Positions 40,001 through 47,495 of a stretch of DNA of 47,495 nt are shown in pieces. The notes beneath the pieces are model-generated. The model saw nothing but the letters and a program-made list of their open reading frames with translations. It was not told the origin of the DNA and did not search any database. Origin of the DNA: Lingula anatina (Eukaryota; Brachiopoda; Lingulata; Lingulida; Lingulidae); NCBI RefSeq assembly GCF_001039355.2, contig NW_019774180.1, positions 406,042 to 453,536 on the forward strand. Direction: 5' to 3'. The position numbers and the translations under genes were made by a program. Within the stretch, counting starts at the first letter, position 1. Each line of letters opens with the position of its first letter.

Positions 40001-42144
40001 TTTACCCCATAGTTATTTTGTCATAAATTAATGAGGGGCCAACTTACCCCAGGGTCCAACTAGCCCCAGTCTCCCCAAGTACCATTCAACTGTGACGTAT
40101 CACAAAGTTGGGAACGTGAAATTACTCTAAGAAAATTTCGTACTTCATCCACGGCCGCTCTGCCAAGCTAAGACGTCATTTTTTAAAAACAATTGGTAAG
40201 CTGTCTAGACATCTTTGAAAATATAGACCGTCCGATGATGTCAGCGACCATCCAAATGAAGGCTGGACGGTTCGTAATGGTATATTTGTTTAACTAGGGG
40301 CTTACTGACACACTTTGGGCACTTATGCAGGTTGTGCCTGCTTGTATCGAGCTAAATTCTGAATAATGGTGCGGTACTGCTGTTCGATGTGGTTTGCTAC
40401 AGTTATCCTGAATTCTCAGAAAATAATCTGAAAAACAACTGATCGTTGTACTATTAATATGCCTACTTGCTATCCACTTTGTGATTTCCATGGTTAGCTT
40501 CTCAAATTTGAACTTATATATGGTTTCACGCAGCTTACATGCGGGTGCATGGCTCCCAAAATCGACCAATTATATTACAGGATAAAGTTCTGATATATCT
40601 AAGTTTAATTATTTGTTTGTAATTATAAATATTGCCCATGCCACCCTGTTAATTTGGAGGGTTAAGCTGGATCAAGTCTGTGTCAAAATTCTTGGAAGTT
40701 TTGCTGGAAAAATCAATCTTCTTTTGTTTCTCTAGTTCCTTGTATAGCCCGATGTTCAGATTTTATCTAGTTAAACAGCAGTCTTGACTTTGGTTGATAC
40801 ACATGAATTGATGGAGAAATAAATGCTATAAAGTAGGTTTTGAGTGAATATATATGTAGGCAGCACTGATCATTGAAAAACTGTTAAACCTATATGCAAC
40901 AGCTTTGGAAAGAAAATTAACAAAATATTCCATAAACAGTATTATTTTTATTATAAAAGATATGTATTCGAAATAACTTTTTTCTATTTGCAGAATTGAA
41001 AGCTGCTAGGAAAAGGAGAAAAGTGTGCTATGATTTTTTGAGCACAATTGACCAAACAGGTAACAAAATATTTGAAAAAAATATGAATACTGAAGATTGA
41101 AGTACTTTGTATGGCAAATTATTTAATACAATACCAGGCACTTCTCTTCAATGTCTGCAAAACAAAATATCATGGTTTCAGACACATTAGTTTCAAACAT
41201 GTGAGTTGCACGCCGAATTTATTTCTGATATGAAATTTGAGGCAAGACAACATCTAGGATATTGGAAATGTGTCCAAAAAGGGAAATGAAAAAGGTAGGT
41301 TGCCACAGTAATAAAATATGCCTTTTAACAAAGATTATATGGAAGTGAATGGTATGAGCATATCTACGTAGATATTTTATGAAAGTGTCCTTTTTTTTTT
41401 TCAGGTGAACTCTTAGCCCTTTTTGATGATGAAAGTCCAGATGAGGTCAAAGTGGAAAGAGCTTTGGTATGCCTTTGATTATATCCCTCCTAGCTTAAGT
41501 TGTTCTGTTCAATGGTCTGTCAACCATTTGTGGCCCAAATTTTGTTTGGCCATCTTCTCCTAATGTTTTTTATATGCAAAGGCTGTAAAATTGTGAACAG
41601 TGTAAAACAGACTTAATTCTTTAAGACTGCCCTATTGTTCAGGTGAAAACTGCTTAAGATTTTTTTGTGTACAGATGAAACAATAAATGCATTACCAACA
41701 CATGTTTAGTTTTAATGGAGTAAAATAATTTTTCCCAAATTTTTTTTCATCATCATCAGCCAGATCCTCTGCATATCAAAGATTGTTGGCATACTCCATT
41801 GTGTGAAAATGGTCAAAATAAAAGCAATTGTAAGCATGAGCATTATTTTAGTGTATTGTTTTTCAGAGGGCAGAACTGCAGACTCGACACATGGACCCCA
41901 ACCAATACATGCAGTACTGTGAAGCAAGGCAGGTCAGCTTCAGTGAGTAGGCTTGTCAATTTTACTTGTTCTTTTGTCATGAATGAAATCGAATTAATGA
42001 AACACTCAGAACTGTAGTCACATTTGTTTCTTATAGACACCAGTTTTGATTCTGTTTGTAGTAGTATATTTGGCAATATTTTAACAAATGTTGATTTTAT
42101 GCCTCATCCAAATTCACTTGGTGCAGGGAGTCAGACCTTAAAGT

Positions 42145-42199
<55 letters not shown>

Positions 42200-42593
42200 T
42201 TCAACTGTGTTGTCTGAATAAAGATTTCCTTTTAAATATTTCTTCCCACATACTGTAGGTCAAAAGTACAAGTCTCAAAAGTTCAAGGACTGGTTGCTGT
42301 CTGGGGTCCCAGGAAATCTCAAGCCTAATCCACTGGCCTTGGAAGCTCTGGCTTACCTGGCCTATGAATGCATTGCACAGGTACTTGAGAAATATACTAT
42401 ACTAGTCTCAAACAGAACCCTTGTCTTATTTAGCTGATTTATTAATTTCACAGTTAAGATGTCTTTGCAAAAAGTTTGTAATTGTGTAAGATTTTAGAAA
42501 GAGTGGTGAGCTGTAGTCTGAAAATGATCTCAGTATTAATAAAGTTTAACCATGTTATACCCAGTGGCCTATTGCTATGGAGGACTATTACTT

Positions 42594-42647
<54 letters not shown>

Positions 42648-44280
42648 TAAATTTCAGATAAGTATAAACTGAAATGACCAAATCTTTATTGATGTTTTTA
42701 TGCTGATCTTACACATTGAAAGACAGTTCAGGAGTCAGCTTTAAAATAGTATTTTTGTCATTAAAAAATTCTGCATCATGTGTAAATTCTTCCAGATTGT
42801 TGATCTGGCTTTGCTGGTTAAGAGAGACAAGCAAGCAGAGGTAGACAACCCATTCAACCAGCTGATGCCTAGTTCAGTGTTGAATTATGATCCAACACCA
42901 CTCATGTTACAACTTCACAGTGCTGCCTTAGCACTGAAGTCTCCGCCTTCCACTGGCCCTGTCTCTCCATCAGCTGTAAGTGCATAGATTTGTATTGATA
43001 TTGAAGACGGCCATTATACAGATTACCAGTTGTACTCTAGATCTACTTATAAATAAGTGATGTACACAATGTGAACGTGTTTACCTCAAAAAAAGAATGT
43101 TATGTACAAAAATGTATTTTCATCCTGTATTGCAGTGTGTGTGCCTGTATGTGTTTAATTACATTTATTTGCTAATTTTGATTTATTTAATTCCAATTTA
43201 TGTTCTAGACCCCTCCATCTACCCCCTCCACCCCCTCTAACCCTCTTGGACTGAGTGGGAGCACTATAGGGACAGTTGGGACCCCTGGCTCTGGGGGCAG
43301 CAGCACAGTCTCCAATATACAAACAAAGTCTAGGAGTAAGAAGAGAAACAAGGTAAAAAAATAGGATTTCTTCTGCTTTATCTAAATCCAAGGTTTCAAT
43401 TTCTGCACATTTGAAAAGATGTTGAAGTAAACAGTGCAATAGAACAATTAAATTGCCAATTTACTGGTTCCTTCAGCATGTGTATATCAGACTTACGCAG
43501 GGTTATTTGACATAAGTGCCTTACCTAAAAATAATGTAGCAAGTCTGATATGCACATGTCATCTAAATAAGATTGGTCCCATTTAAGACAACACTGATTC
43601 TTGATGCTTATGTTTTTTTGTTTTTTTTTTTACTATTGGCATACTATATTGGATTAAAAATGAAAAAAAAATAAGAAAAAATTATTGTGTTTTTAACCAA
43701 TCAAATAACAGGGCTTTTGTACAATAAATGATAAATACTATGAAGTTCTTAGTAATTTTTTCTATTTAGAGTGGCAGTTCCCCTAGTGTTGTGGATGTTT
43801 CAAGTCAAGCAATTCAGCCAGCTGATATTAGAGAGGCATTAAGAAGATATGGTCAGGCCATAGGGGTCTTCAACACATTTTCTGTAAGATTTTTTTTCTT
43901 CTTTTTCCCCCCTTTTTTTCTTTGCATTATTTTATTTATATAAGTGCAACTTCAAGGTTTGGGATCTTTAGAAAAAGGTTAAGTATAGGACCAGTAGGCT
44001 TGCGATTTTGGATATGTTGATGTTTTAAAAGAGTTGTGGTAGGGAGAGTGTGTTAAGAACATGCATGAAGTGTTTTTCTCAGAACTTAATTATATTTCAA
44101 TACTTTCACTTTTTCCCTTTCCTTTTTTATGTATAACAACTGAAAATGAATGCTTATTGCTGATTTTTTTAACGGAACTTGCTAGTATTTTATCATGTTG
44201 AATTTAACTGAAGATTATTTTTTCTTCTTTTTTAGAAAAACCGACACCCTTCACCGAGAGATGTTTTGTTATGCTGTTAG
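34732..44280 (+). CDS. SUPT3H: SUPT3H (SPT3 homolog), SAGA subunit; eleven-exon gene, 5' end missing
   Basis: SPT3 is a nuclear subunit of the SAGA/STAGA coactivator. Its two histone folds pair within the molecule, like TAF13/TAF11, and it helps deliver TBP to promoters. The spliced exons a-k (single copy, 1081 nt, about 359 residues) read without a stop from a split codon at 34732 to TAG at 44278-44280. Landmarks shared with vertebrate SUPT3H, from memory: GDCRKPL, EDLLFIMRK, KLRRLIRYL, DFLSTIDQTGELLALFDD, FKDWL, ALAYLAYE, VDLALLVKRD and IQPADIREALRRY. The first histone fold is in exons a-c, the middle region in d-f, and the second fold in g-k. All introns are GT-AG except the one after exon c (GC-AG). 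Exons a+b and d+e each appear twice because of apparent haplotype duplication; listed separately. The N-terminus before HGFGD lies in an exon I could not find. Identity is firm; the species is not. Confidence 0.95.
35188..35274 (+). CDS. SUPT3H: SUPT3H exon b, first copy
   Basis: 87 nt, 29 codons, phase 0 at both ends. It reads LIQASEVNAMRNG then GLEDLLFIMRKSK, the rest of helix 2 and helix 3 of the first histone fold; EDLLFIMRK is the family hallmark. Acceptor TGTGCAG, donor GTAAAG. It differs from the copy at 36411 by ATC versus GTC in the second codon (Ile/Val), as expected for alleles. Confidence 0.9.
35833..35833. other. Single-N assembly join
   Basis: One ambiguous base exactly between the two copies of duplication 1, inside or next to a (TA)n tract. 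Confidence 0.95.
35954..36038 (+). CDS. SUPT3H: SUPT3H exon a, second (allelic) copy
   Basis: Identical 85-nt exon to 34732-34816, found 1222 bases downstream, after the single N at 35833. The acceptor core TTGCTTGTTTTAG matches, but about 15 bases above the exon the two copies become unrelated. Most likely the other haplotype's copy, not an extra exon. Confidence 0.85.
36411..36497 (+). CDS. SUPT3H: SUPT3H exon b, second (allelic) copy
   Basis: 87-nt copy of exon b beginning LVQASEV; one non-synonymous difference from the first copy. Same acceptor and GTAAAG donor. No gap separates it from exon c, so exons a', b' and c form one uninterrupted run. Confidence 0.85.
37111..37210 (+). CDS. SUPT3H: SUPT3H exon c, with GC donor
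   Basis: 100 nt: 33 codons plus one base. It reads SKLRRLIRYLELKDLKAAAL and then an acidic stretch (IDEDENGEQ), matching the KKLRRLLKY block and the acidic linker after the first histone fold. The donor is CAAG|GCAAGA at 37211, a GC-AG intron. The last G plus AA of exon d makes the Glu of GEQELKAAR. The nearest GT downstream (37227) would break the frame. Confidence 0.9.
37392..37420. other. Possible orphan transposon terminus
   Basis: CAGGGGTGTAACCAGA resembles CAGGGGCGTA-type termini of small DNA transposons. I found no matching inverted end in the intron, so this is a weak call. Confidence 0.25.
37740..37985. repeat. Degenerate 53/54-bp minisatellite, 4+ units
   Basis: The motif GAAAATTG or close variants recurs at 37794, 37847, 37901 and 37955, a spacing of 53, 54 and 54. 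The units alternate GATTGCAAA or GCTAACGAA starts with CTCGTCTCG-like ends. The period is a multiple of three, so both strands stay open. Plus-strand frame: DTKIVFSSRSL and DMKIASSSLSD. Minus-strand frame: RDEEAIFISVK and RDENTIFVSSA. More CpG-rich than its surroundings. It lies in a SUPT3H intron; coding status unknown. Confidence 0.7.
38226..38463. mobile_element. 238-bp MITE with 43-bp TIRs and AAGTA target-site duplication
   Basis: Inverted termini at 38226-38268 and 38421-38463 match over 43 bases with about three mismatches; they begin GGGGAGACTGGGGCTAG. AAGTA directly flanks both ends (38221-38225 and 38464-38468), a clean 5-bp target-site duplication. There is no transposase, so it is non-autonomous. 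It sits in the intron after SUPT3H exon c. Superfamily not assigned. Confidence 0.85.
39397..39462 (+). CDS. SUPT3H: SUPT3H exon d, first copy
   Basis: 66 nt, phase 1 to phase 1. It reads ELKAARKRRKVCYDFLSTIDQTG across its junctions. RKRRK is a likely nuclear localisation patch, and DFLxxIDQTGELL is a strong SPT3 signature. Acceptor TTTGCAG, donor GTAACA. Identical to the copy at 40994. Confidence 0.92.
39806..39867 (+). CDS. SUPT3H: SUPT3H exon e, first copy
   Basis: 62 nt: two bases completing Gly, then 20 codons ELLALFDDESPDEVKVERAL. Corresponds to the acidic ELLAMFEDD block of vertebrate SUPT3H. Acceptor after a T run, donor GTATGC. Identical to 41405-41466. The haplotype join (N at 39912) lies 45 bases beyond the exon. 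Confidence 0.92.
39912..39912. other. Single-N assembly join
   Basis: One N between the two copies of duplication 2, flanked by 17 and 11 bases that belong to neither copy. Confidence 0.95.
39924..40076. mobile_element. Right part of the same MITE in the second haplotype
   Basis: Allelic copy of the right part of the 38226-38463 element, with the same right TIR and following AAGTA. The left part is lost at the assembly join. Confidence 0.8.
40994..41059 (+). CDS. SUPT3H: SUPT3H exon d, second (allelic) copy
   Basis: Exact copy of the 66-nt exon d with the same splice sites, in the second haplotype block (39924-41493). Confidence 0.87.
41405..41466 (+). CDS. SUPT3H: SUPT3H exon e, second (allelic) copy
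   Basis: Exact copy of the 62-nt exon e. This copy runs without a gap into exon f, so d', e' and f onward form the continuous 3' part of the gene. Confidence 0.87.
41867..41942 (+). CDS. SUPT3H: SUPT3H exon f
   Basis: 76 nt, phase 0 to phase 1. RAELQTRHMDPNQYMQYCEA then RQVSF; equivalent to the vertebrate block ERQTRIMDxxQYxxFCESRQLSFS. Acceptor TTTTCAG, donor GTGAGT. Confidence 0.93.
42144..42201. repeat. (TTTA)n microsatellite
   Basis: About 14 tetranucleotide units in the intron between SUPT3H exons f and g. Confidence 0.95.
42259..42380 (+). CDS. SUPT3H: SUPT3H exon g
   Basis: 122 nt, phase 1 to phase 0. It includes KSQKFKDWLLSG, the start of the second histone fold, and then KPNPLALEALAYLAYECIAQ, the first part of its long central helix. 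Acceptor ACTGTAG, donor GTACTT. Confidence 0.93.
42595..42646. repeat. T52 homopolymer
   Basis: Fifty-two consecutive T in the intron between exons g and h. The exact length in an assembly is unreliable. Confidence 0.9.
42796..42975 (+). CDS. SUPT3H: SUPT3H exon h
   Basis: 180 nt, 60 codons, phase 0 at both ends. It starts IVDLALLVKRDKQAEVDNPF, the end of the central helix of the second histone fold. It then moves into a loop that turns Ser/Pro-rich (SPPSTGPVSPSA). Donor GTAAGT. The family-like part is the first 30 or so residues. Confidence 0.92.
43209..43352 (+). CDS. SUPT3H: SUPT3H exon i, low-complexity insert
   Basis: 144 nt, 48 codons, phase 0 at both ends. It encodes a Thr/Pro/Ser-rich start (TPPSTPSTPSNP), a Gly/Ser/Thr-rich middle and a basic end (KSRSKKRNK, NLS-like). 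Vertebrate SUPT3H, as I recall it, has only a short loop here. Size and phase allow it to be skipped without a frameshift. Acceptor TTCTAG, donor GTAAAA. Confidence 0.88.
43770..43883 (+). CDS. SUPT3H: SUPT3H exon j
   Basis: 114 nt, 38 codons, phase 0 at both ends. It reads SGSSPSVVDVSSQ, then AIQPADIREALRRYGQAIG. The second part is the last helix of the second histone fold, comparable to IQPCHIREAIRRY in vertebrates and QPKHMREAVRRL in TAF11. Acceptor TATTTAG, donor GTAAGA. Confidence 0.93.
44236..44280 (+). CDS. SUPT3H: SUPT3H exon k, C-terminus and stop
   Basis: 45 nt: KNRHPSPRDVLLCC and TAG. The short tail ending in Leu and Cys resembles the vertebrate C-terminus ending FLAC. Acceptor TTTTTTAG. 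Confidence 0.9.
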   Translation, partial: KNRHPSPRDVLLCC

Positions 44281-44610
44281 CGCAGTATCACATGCATATC
44301 CAGGCTTCAGGATTTTTCACAGACACCAAAGTTGTATAATTTTGCAGTATGTTTTTGTATCATAATGTCATTCAACAAACAAAATAACTTGTGGTTTTGG
44401 TTGTCTGTCACTTTTGATTTCCAGTTTTATGAGAAAGCAGTTTTAAGGCTTTTTACTCATACTCTTGTAATTATATTTTCCAAACTATTTCTAGGTTTGC
44501 TTATGGAATAACTGTTCGACACATATTGATTAAGTTACATGTTCATAATTGCTGTGTCACAAGTTCGATAAAAAGATTGGAGACAAATAAATGTCCTTAC
44601 AAAATTGGGC
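44281..44610 (+). other. SUPT3H: SUPT3H 3' UTR (approximate end)
   Basis: Non-coding sequence after the stop. The first AATAAA lies at 44586-44591, about 305 bases past the stop, so cleavage near 44605-44615 is likely. A second AATAAA at 45090-45095 could give a longer form. The end point is inferred. Confidence 0.55.
44586..44591 (+). terminator. Likely poly(A) signal of SUPT3H
   Basis: Canonical AATAAA, the first after the stop codon on this strand. Confidence 0.55.
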
Positions 44611-46398
44611 ATTAGATATTACCTTTTCTTGTGTTATGACAAATATTATCGATACATTATTGCAGTTCACTGTAGCATATTGAATTGACGTTTTGTCACT
44701 ATTCTTTCTACTTTTTCTTTTTGTATAGTAATTTTTTTAATATCAAATTTGGCAACATGTCACAATTTATCAAATTGAAGAAACTGATTTATTTTATTTT
44801 TGAAAGCAATATCCTGCTGTAAGGAACTACAGTAAGAATGGGTGATTTAAGCTTTACAGTTCTTGATTTTGCACCCAGATTGGCTGACAACTGTAGTTTT
44901 ACTTGGTGGTAGAACATCCTAATCATTCAATGTTTAGCCACTAGTTGTGGTACCATTTTCAACAGTATCAAAACTAGAAATATCTCACAATGATATTTAG
45001 ATTTTTATGTGTCTGTATATCTGTAAAAATGCTATTTACAACACTGAGTCTGGAAATGTTTCTTGTTTTGTCAAACAGACAATTCCTAAAATAAATTGCA
45101 AGTCATATTAAATTTATTCCATGCGGTATAGGTTTGTTCCTAGGCCAAATTTATCTTGCTTATCTATGGCCAATTTCATATAATCCTGCCATTTTATGTG
45201 GAAACGGACGTACGCATACGCAGGCACATGCGCACTCGCACGCACTGCAGATCGATAAAAATTGTGCATCCTGTAACTTATTTTCAAAGCATACTTTTGA
45301 CAAACAGATCGACAGGGGGCAAATTATAACTGTTTCCATTGTAAAAGCGTAGCTTAAACTCGTGTCTGATATTGTCCATTTTCTTATTTTTCTGTTCATA
45401 ATTGATATCAAGGAGGACAACCAAATTTGTTCAAGAGACAAAATATGCCTTGCTATGGATCAAAATTTCAAGTAAATTTTCAAAAACCAAATTTGTAAAT
45501 TTATTCAAATTGAATTTATTAATGTGGGTTAGCGGAATTATTTAGACGAATTCTTTTAGCAGGTGAAAAATTTTAAATGCTCAAATTCCATTATTTTCAA
45601 AATACTGGACATACTGGTATTTACAAGGCTTTTAATCCATTTTAATTTGAATATTTGTACCGTGGCAAATTGTTAATCCGAAAAACAGTAAGACAATATT
45701 TACAAATCAGAGTAAGGTAGTTGAATTAATTGTAAAGTACCAAAACAGATACATGTGTCATATGTTTGTATTCTTACTCATTTCCACTTATTATTACTAT
45801 CTTTATCATCATTATTTCATGTCTGTCTAATCAAAGTGAAAAGAAAACTGGAATTACAAGAGCGTTTATTCAGTTGCCATATAACAGATGCATGAATACG
45901 CGCAGGGTTCCTGAGAATGAACCAAAGGCTAGGTTGCTAGAAGGCCCATGTTGTGCCGTGTCTCGGTAGGCTTCTGAAATGAGGAAGCAATGTTTACAAT
46001 ATTGACCAAGCGGACAGGCTCACAAAATACGGCAAATGCATTTCATATCACAGGGCAGAGAGAGCACTTTCAAATGAAATGATGTGAGAGTCAATACCTC
46101 CTCGATGGGAGTCACATGATTCCTTTCTCATTGAATATTAAAGCCATTTGGATCAGGTTACGTGTACACTCATTCTCAATATATAGGCCCGTTTGAAAAA
46201 AGACAGAAAAGTGAAAAACGAAGTTAGAGATAAAGTTGCCTACTCTTCTCTTTCTAAATCTCTGGTTTACAGAAAGTGAAATCTGGCTTTTTATGAATCA
46301 TTGAAAAATTTAAAATACATGTCTTGGGAGTATGGGGACGAAGAAACAAAGGTTTAGCTTACTTCGGTAACGAAAGTTATAGTTAAAACAGCCTTTTT
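44611..46398. other. Intergenic sequence downstream of SUPT3H
   Basis: No gene recognised. Contains a CG-bearing alternating purine-pyrimidine stretch at about 45209-45245. Confidence 0.55.
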
Positions 46399-46426
46399 AT
46401 GTACAGACATAGATGTGTCTGTACAT
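46399..46426. repeat. Perfect 11-bp hairpin
   Basis: ATGTACAGACA (46399-46409) and TGTCTGTACAT (46416-46426), loop TAGATG. It lies just before the hexamer repeat and probably belongs to the same repeat family. Confidence 0.8.
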
Positions 46427-46460
46427 ATTGCCATCACCTGCGTCTGTCGTCGCCGTCACC

Positions 46461-46496
46461 GATGCCGATGCCGATGCCGGTGCCGATGCCGATGCC
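46461..46496. repeat. (GATGCC)6 hexamer repeat
   Basis: Six units, one being GGTGCC. GC-rich, unlike its surroundings, and bounded on both sides by GTCACC. Confidence 0.9.
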
Positions 46497-46583
46497 GTCA
46501 CCGTGCACTTTCAGCGTAAACACGATAAGTGGAACACAGTTTTACTTTTTGGTTTTATATTTACAGAGCTGATGAATATTCAT

Positions 46584-46880
46584 AAAACGCAGGTCAAGTT
46601 CGAAAATCAGCATGACCGGGCCATTATAGTAGAAGTTATGCTGTTTTTTCACTTTTCAGCATATATGCAACCCTGTAAACACATTTTAAGGAAAACCGTT
46701 AGGCCTGTTGTCATGAAACTCACATGAGTAATCAATCTTACTAAAACGCAGGTCAAGTTCGAAAATTGGCATGATCGGGCATTATTTTAGTAGTAATGCT
46801 GTTTTTTCATTTTTCAGCATATATGCAACACTGTAAACACAATATAAGAAAAACAGATAGGCCAATTGTCATTAAACTCA
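46584..46880. repeat. 159-bp tandem duplication
   Basis: AAAACGCAGGTCAAGTTCGA starts at 46584 and 46743. Both units continue through GGCATGA or GCATGA, TTCAGCATATATGCAAC and GTAAACACA to an AAACTCACA end. About 85% identical, with small indels. Likely part of a dispersed repeat. Confidence 0.85.
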
Positions 46881-46882
46881 CA

Positions 46883-46992
46883 CAGGCCTACCCAACTACC
46901 AGACTCGGCACCTACGGATCCAGAATAAACCGGTATATCAGACCACACTACCCGTTTTCAAGGTGTGTGTCAGATCGCATTACAGAGTATCA
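46883..46992 (+). repeat. Perfect 110-bp inverted repeat, left arm
   Basis: The exact reverse complement of the window's last 110 bases. It starts CAGGCCTACCCAACTACC directly after the second 159-bp unit. Could be a TIR or a fold-back. Confidence 0.95.
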
Positions 46993-47079
46993 TACCCCAT
47001 CACAAATTTTGTAGGCCTACCTGTCATCCGGGTATCGCGCCTCGTTTTCGTCAAGTAGGAGTGGTATGAATACAACAAC

Positions 47080-47099
47080 ATGGCGACAGACGGTAGTCG
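47080..47099 (+). CDS. Weak candidate first coding exon, unknown gene
   Basis: ATG in strong context (AACAACATGG), then codons for Met-Ala-Thr-Asp-Gly-Ser and two bases before a GTGAAA donor-like site. Upstream DNA is CpG-richer than the window average, as at some invertebrate promoters. Unspliced, the frame stops two codons later. No downstream exon is in view and the product is unknown. Confidence 0.2.
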
Positions 47100-47385
47100 G
47101 TGAAAAAATCGCATAATTTTATTTAACCCCGACAGAATATGCTTCCGCTATCAAAATTAGGTATACTTTTCTAAATTAATATATAAGTTTGCAAGTTCTT
47201 ATTTACAAAACATCATTGGCTATGGTCGAACCTAAATTTTATGTTAAAAAATTGCGGTATTGTCAGATTTTTAGCATAAACAGGGATTGCAGCAGCACAT
47301 GAATCTAGATGAGATGCACTACTTTCCAACCCCGCTTAGGATCATGGCTATCACATAGCGCACCAGGCAAAATCGGTGTGGTGGC

Positions 47386-47495
47386 TGATACTCTGTAATG
47401 CGATCTGACACACACCTTGAAAACGGGTAGTGTGGTCTGATATACCGGTTTATTCTGGATCCGTAGGTGCCGAGTCTGGTAGTTGGGTAGGCCTG
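47386..47495 (-). repeat. Perfect 110-bp inverted repeat, right arm
   Basis: Identical to the left arm when reversed, and runs to the last base supplied. Whether the match continues beyond cannot be seen. Confidence 0.95.

Larger units (their letters stand above)
39924..41493. repeat. Haplotype duplication 2, second copy
   Basis: 1570-base allelic copy, continuous with exon f. It begins inside the MITE at 38226-38463, keeping only that element's right part (39924-40076). Confidence 0.92.

Noticed and set aside
38700-40569. Two identical 91-codon minus-strand frames
   Set aside because: They are the same intronic sequence in the two haplotype copies, not a duplicated gene.
43155-43439. Minus-strand 94-codon frame over exon i
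   Set aside because: Opposite-strand shadow of the Pro/Ser-coding exon.
46413-47014. Plus-strand frames rich in Asp-Ala and those over the 159-bp repeats
   Set aside because: They follow the GATGCC hexamers and the tandem units; simple-repeat translations, not proteins.
1-47495. CRISPR arrays, operons, prophage or bacterial defence systems
   Set aside because: The sequence is animal nuclear DNA with spliceosomal introns; no such structures are present.
1-47495. tRNA or rRNA genes
   Set aside because: I saw no convincing A/B-box pair with cloverleaf or rRNA core sequence by eye; a tRNA scan would be needed to exclude them fully.

Overview
The window is AT-rich, intron-dense nuclear DNA from an animal, most likely a marine invertebrate with a highly heterozygous genome. 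Evidence for this is spliced genes, many microsatellites and small inverted-repeat transposons, and allelic sequence duplicated at assembly joins. The species cannot be named from sequence alone. There is no bacterial-style gene organisation.

The only gene I recognise with confidence is SUPT3H (SPT3), a histone-fold subunit of the SAGA/STAGA transcription coactivator. It lies on the + strand, with eleven unique coding exons between 34732 and 44280. The exons join in frame and end in a stop codon and a poly(A) signal. The first exon seen begins inside a codon, so at least one 5' coding exon is missing. I did not find it in the 34.7 kb upstream.

Two parts of the gene are present twice in tandem: exons a+b (34717-35832 and 35939-37094) and exons d+e (38311-39894 and 39924-41493). 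Each pair is separated by a single N (35833, 39912) and differs by about 1% plus microsatellite length. These look like two haplotypes placed end to end, not a real exon duplication. With the copies collapsed, the gene encodes about 359 residues: an N-terminal histone fold, a middle region and a C-terminal histone fold. The second fold carries a long Ser/Thr/Pro/Gly-rich insert.

Positions 1-34716 contain no convincing host coding exon. They hold microsatellites, a diverged ~165-bp tandem duplication (5251-5582), a ~195-bp imperfect palindrome (5742-5936) and diverged ~170-bp repeats near 8.2-8.6 kb. They also hold two short-TIR elements (31501-31668; relative at 14597-14679), a 152-bp MITE with target-site duplication (32121-32272), two fossil non-LTR reverse-transcriptase fragments (25430-25552 minus; 30978-31290 plus) and a promoter-like cluster of E2F and CCAAT motifs (21343-21538).

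The intron after SUPT3H exon c begins with a GC donor. It holds a 54-bp minisatellite that stays open on both strands and a 238-bp MITE with AAGTA target-site duplications. Downstream of SUPT3H are a GATGCC hexamer repeat, a 159-bp tandem repeat, and a perfect 110-bp inverted repeat (46883-46992 / 47386-47495) that runs to the last base. Its spacer holds a short ATG-donor exon candidate.
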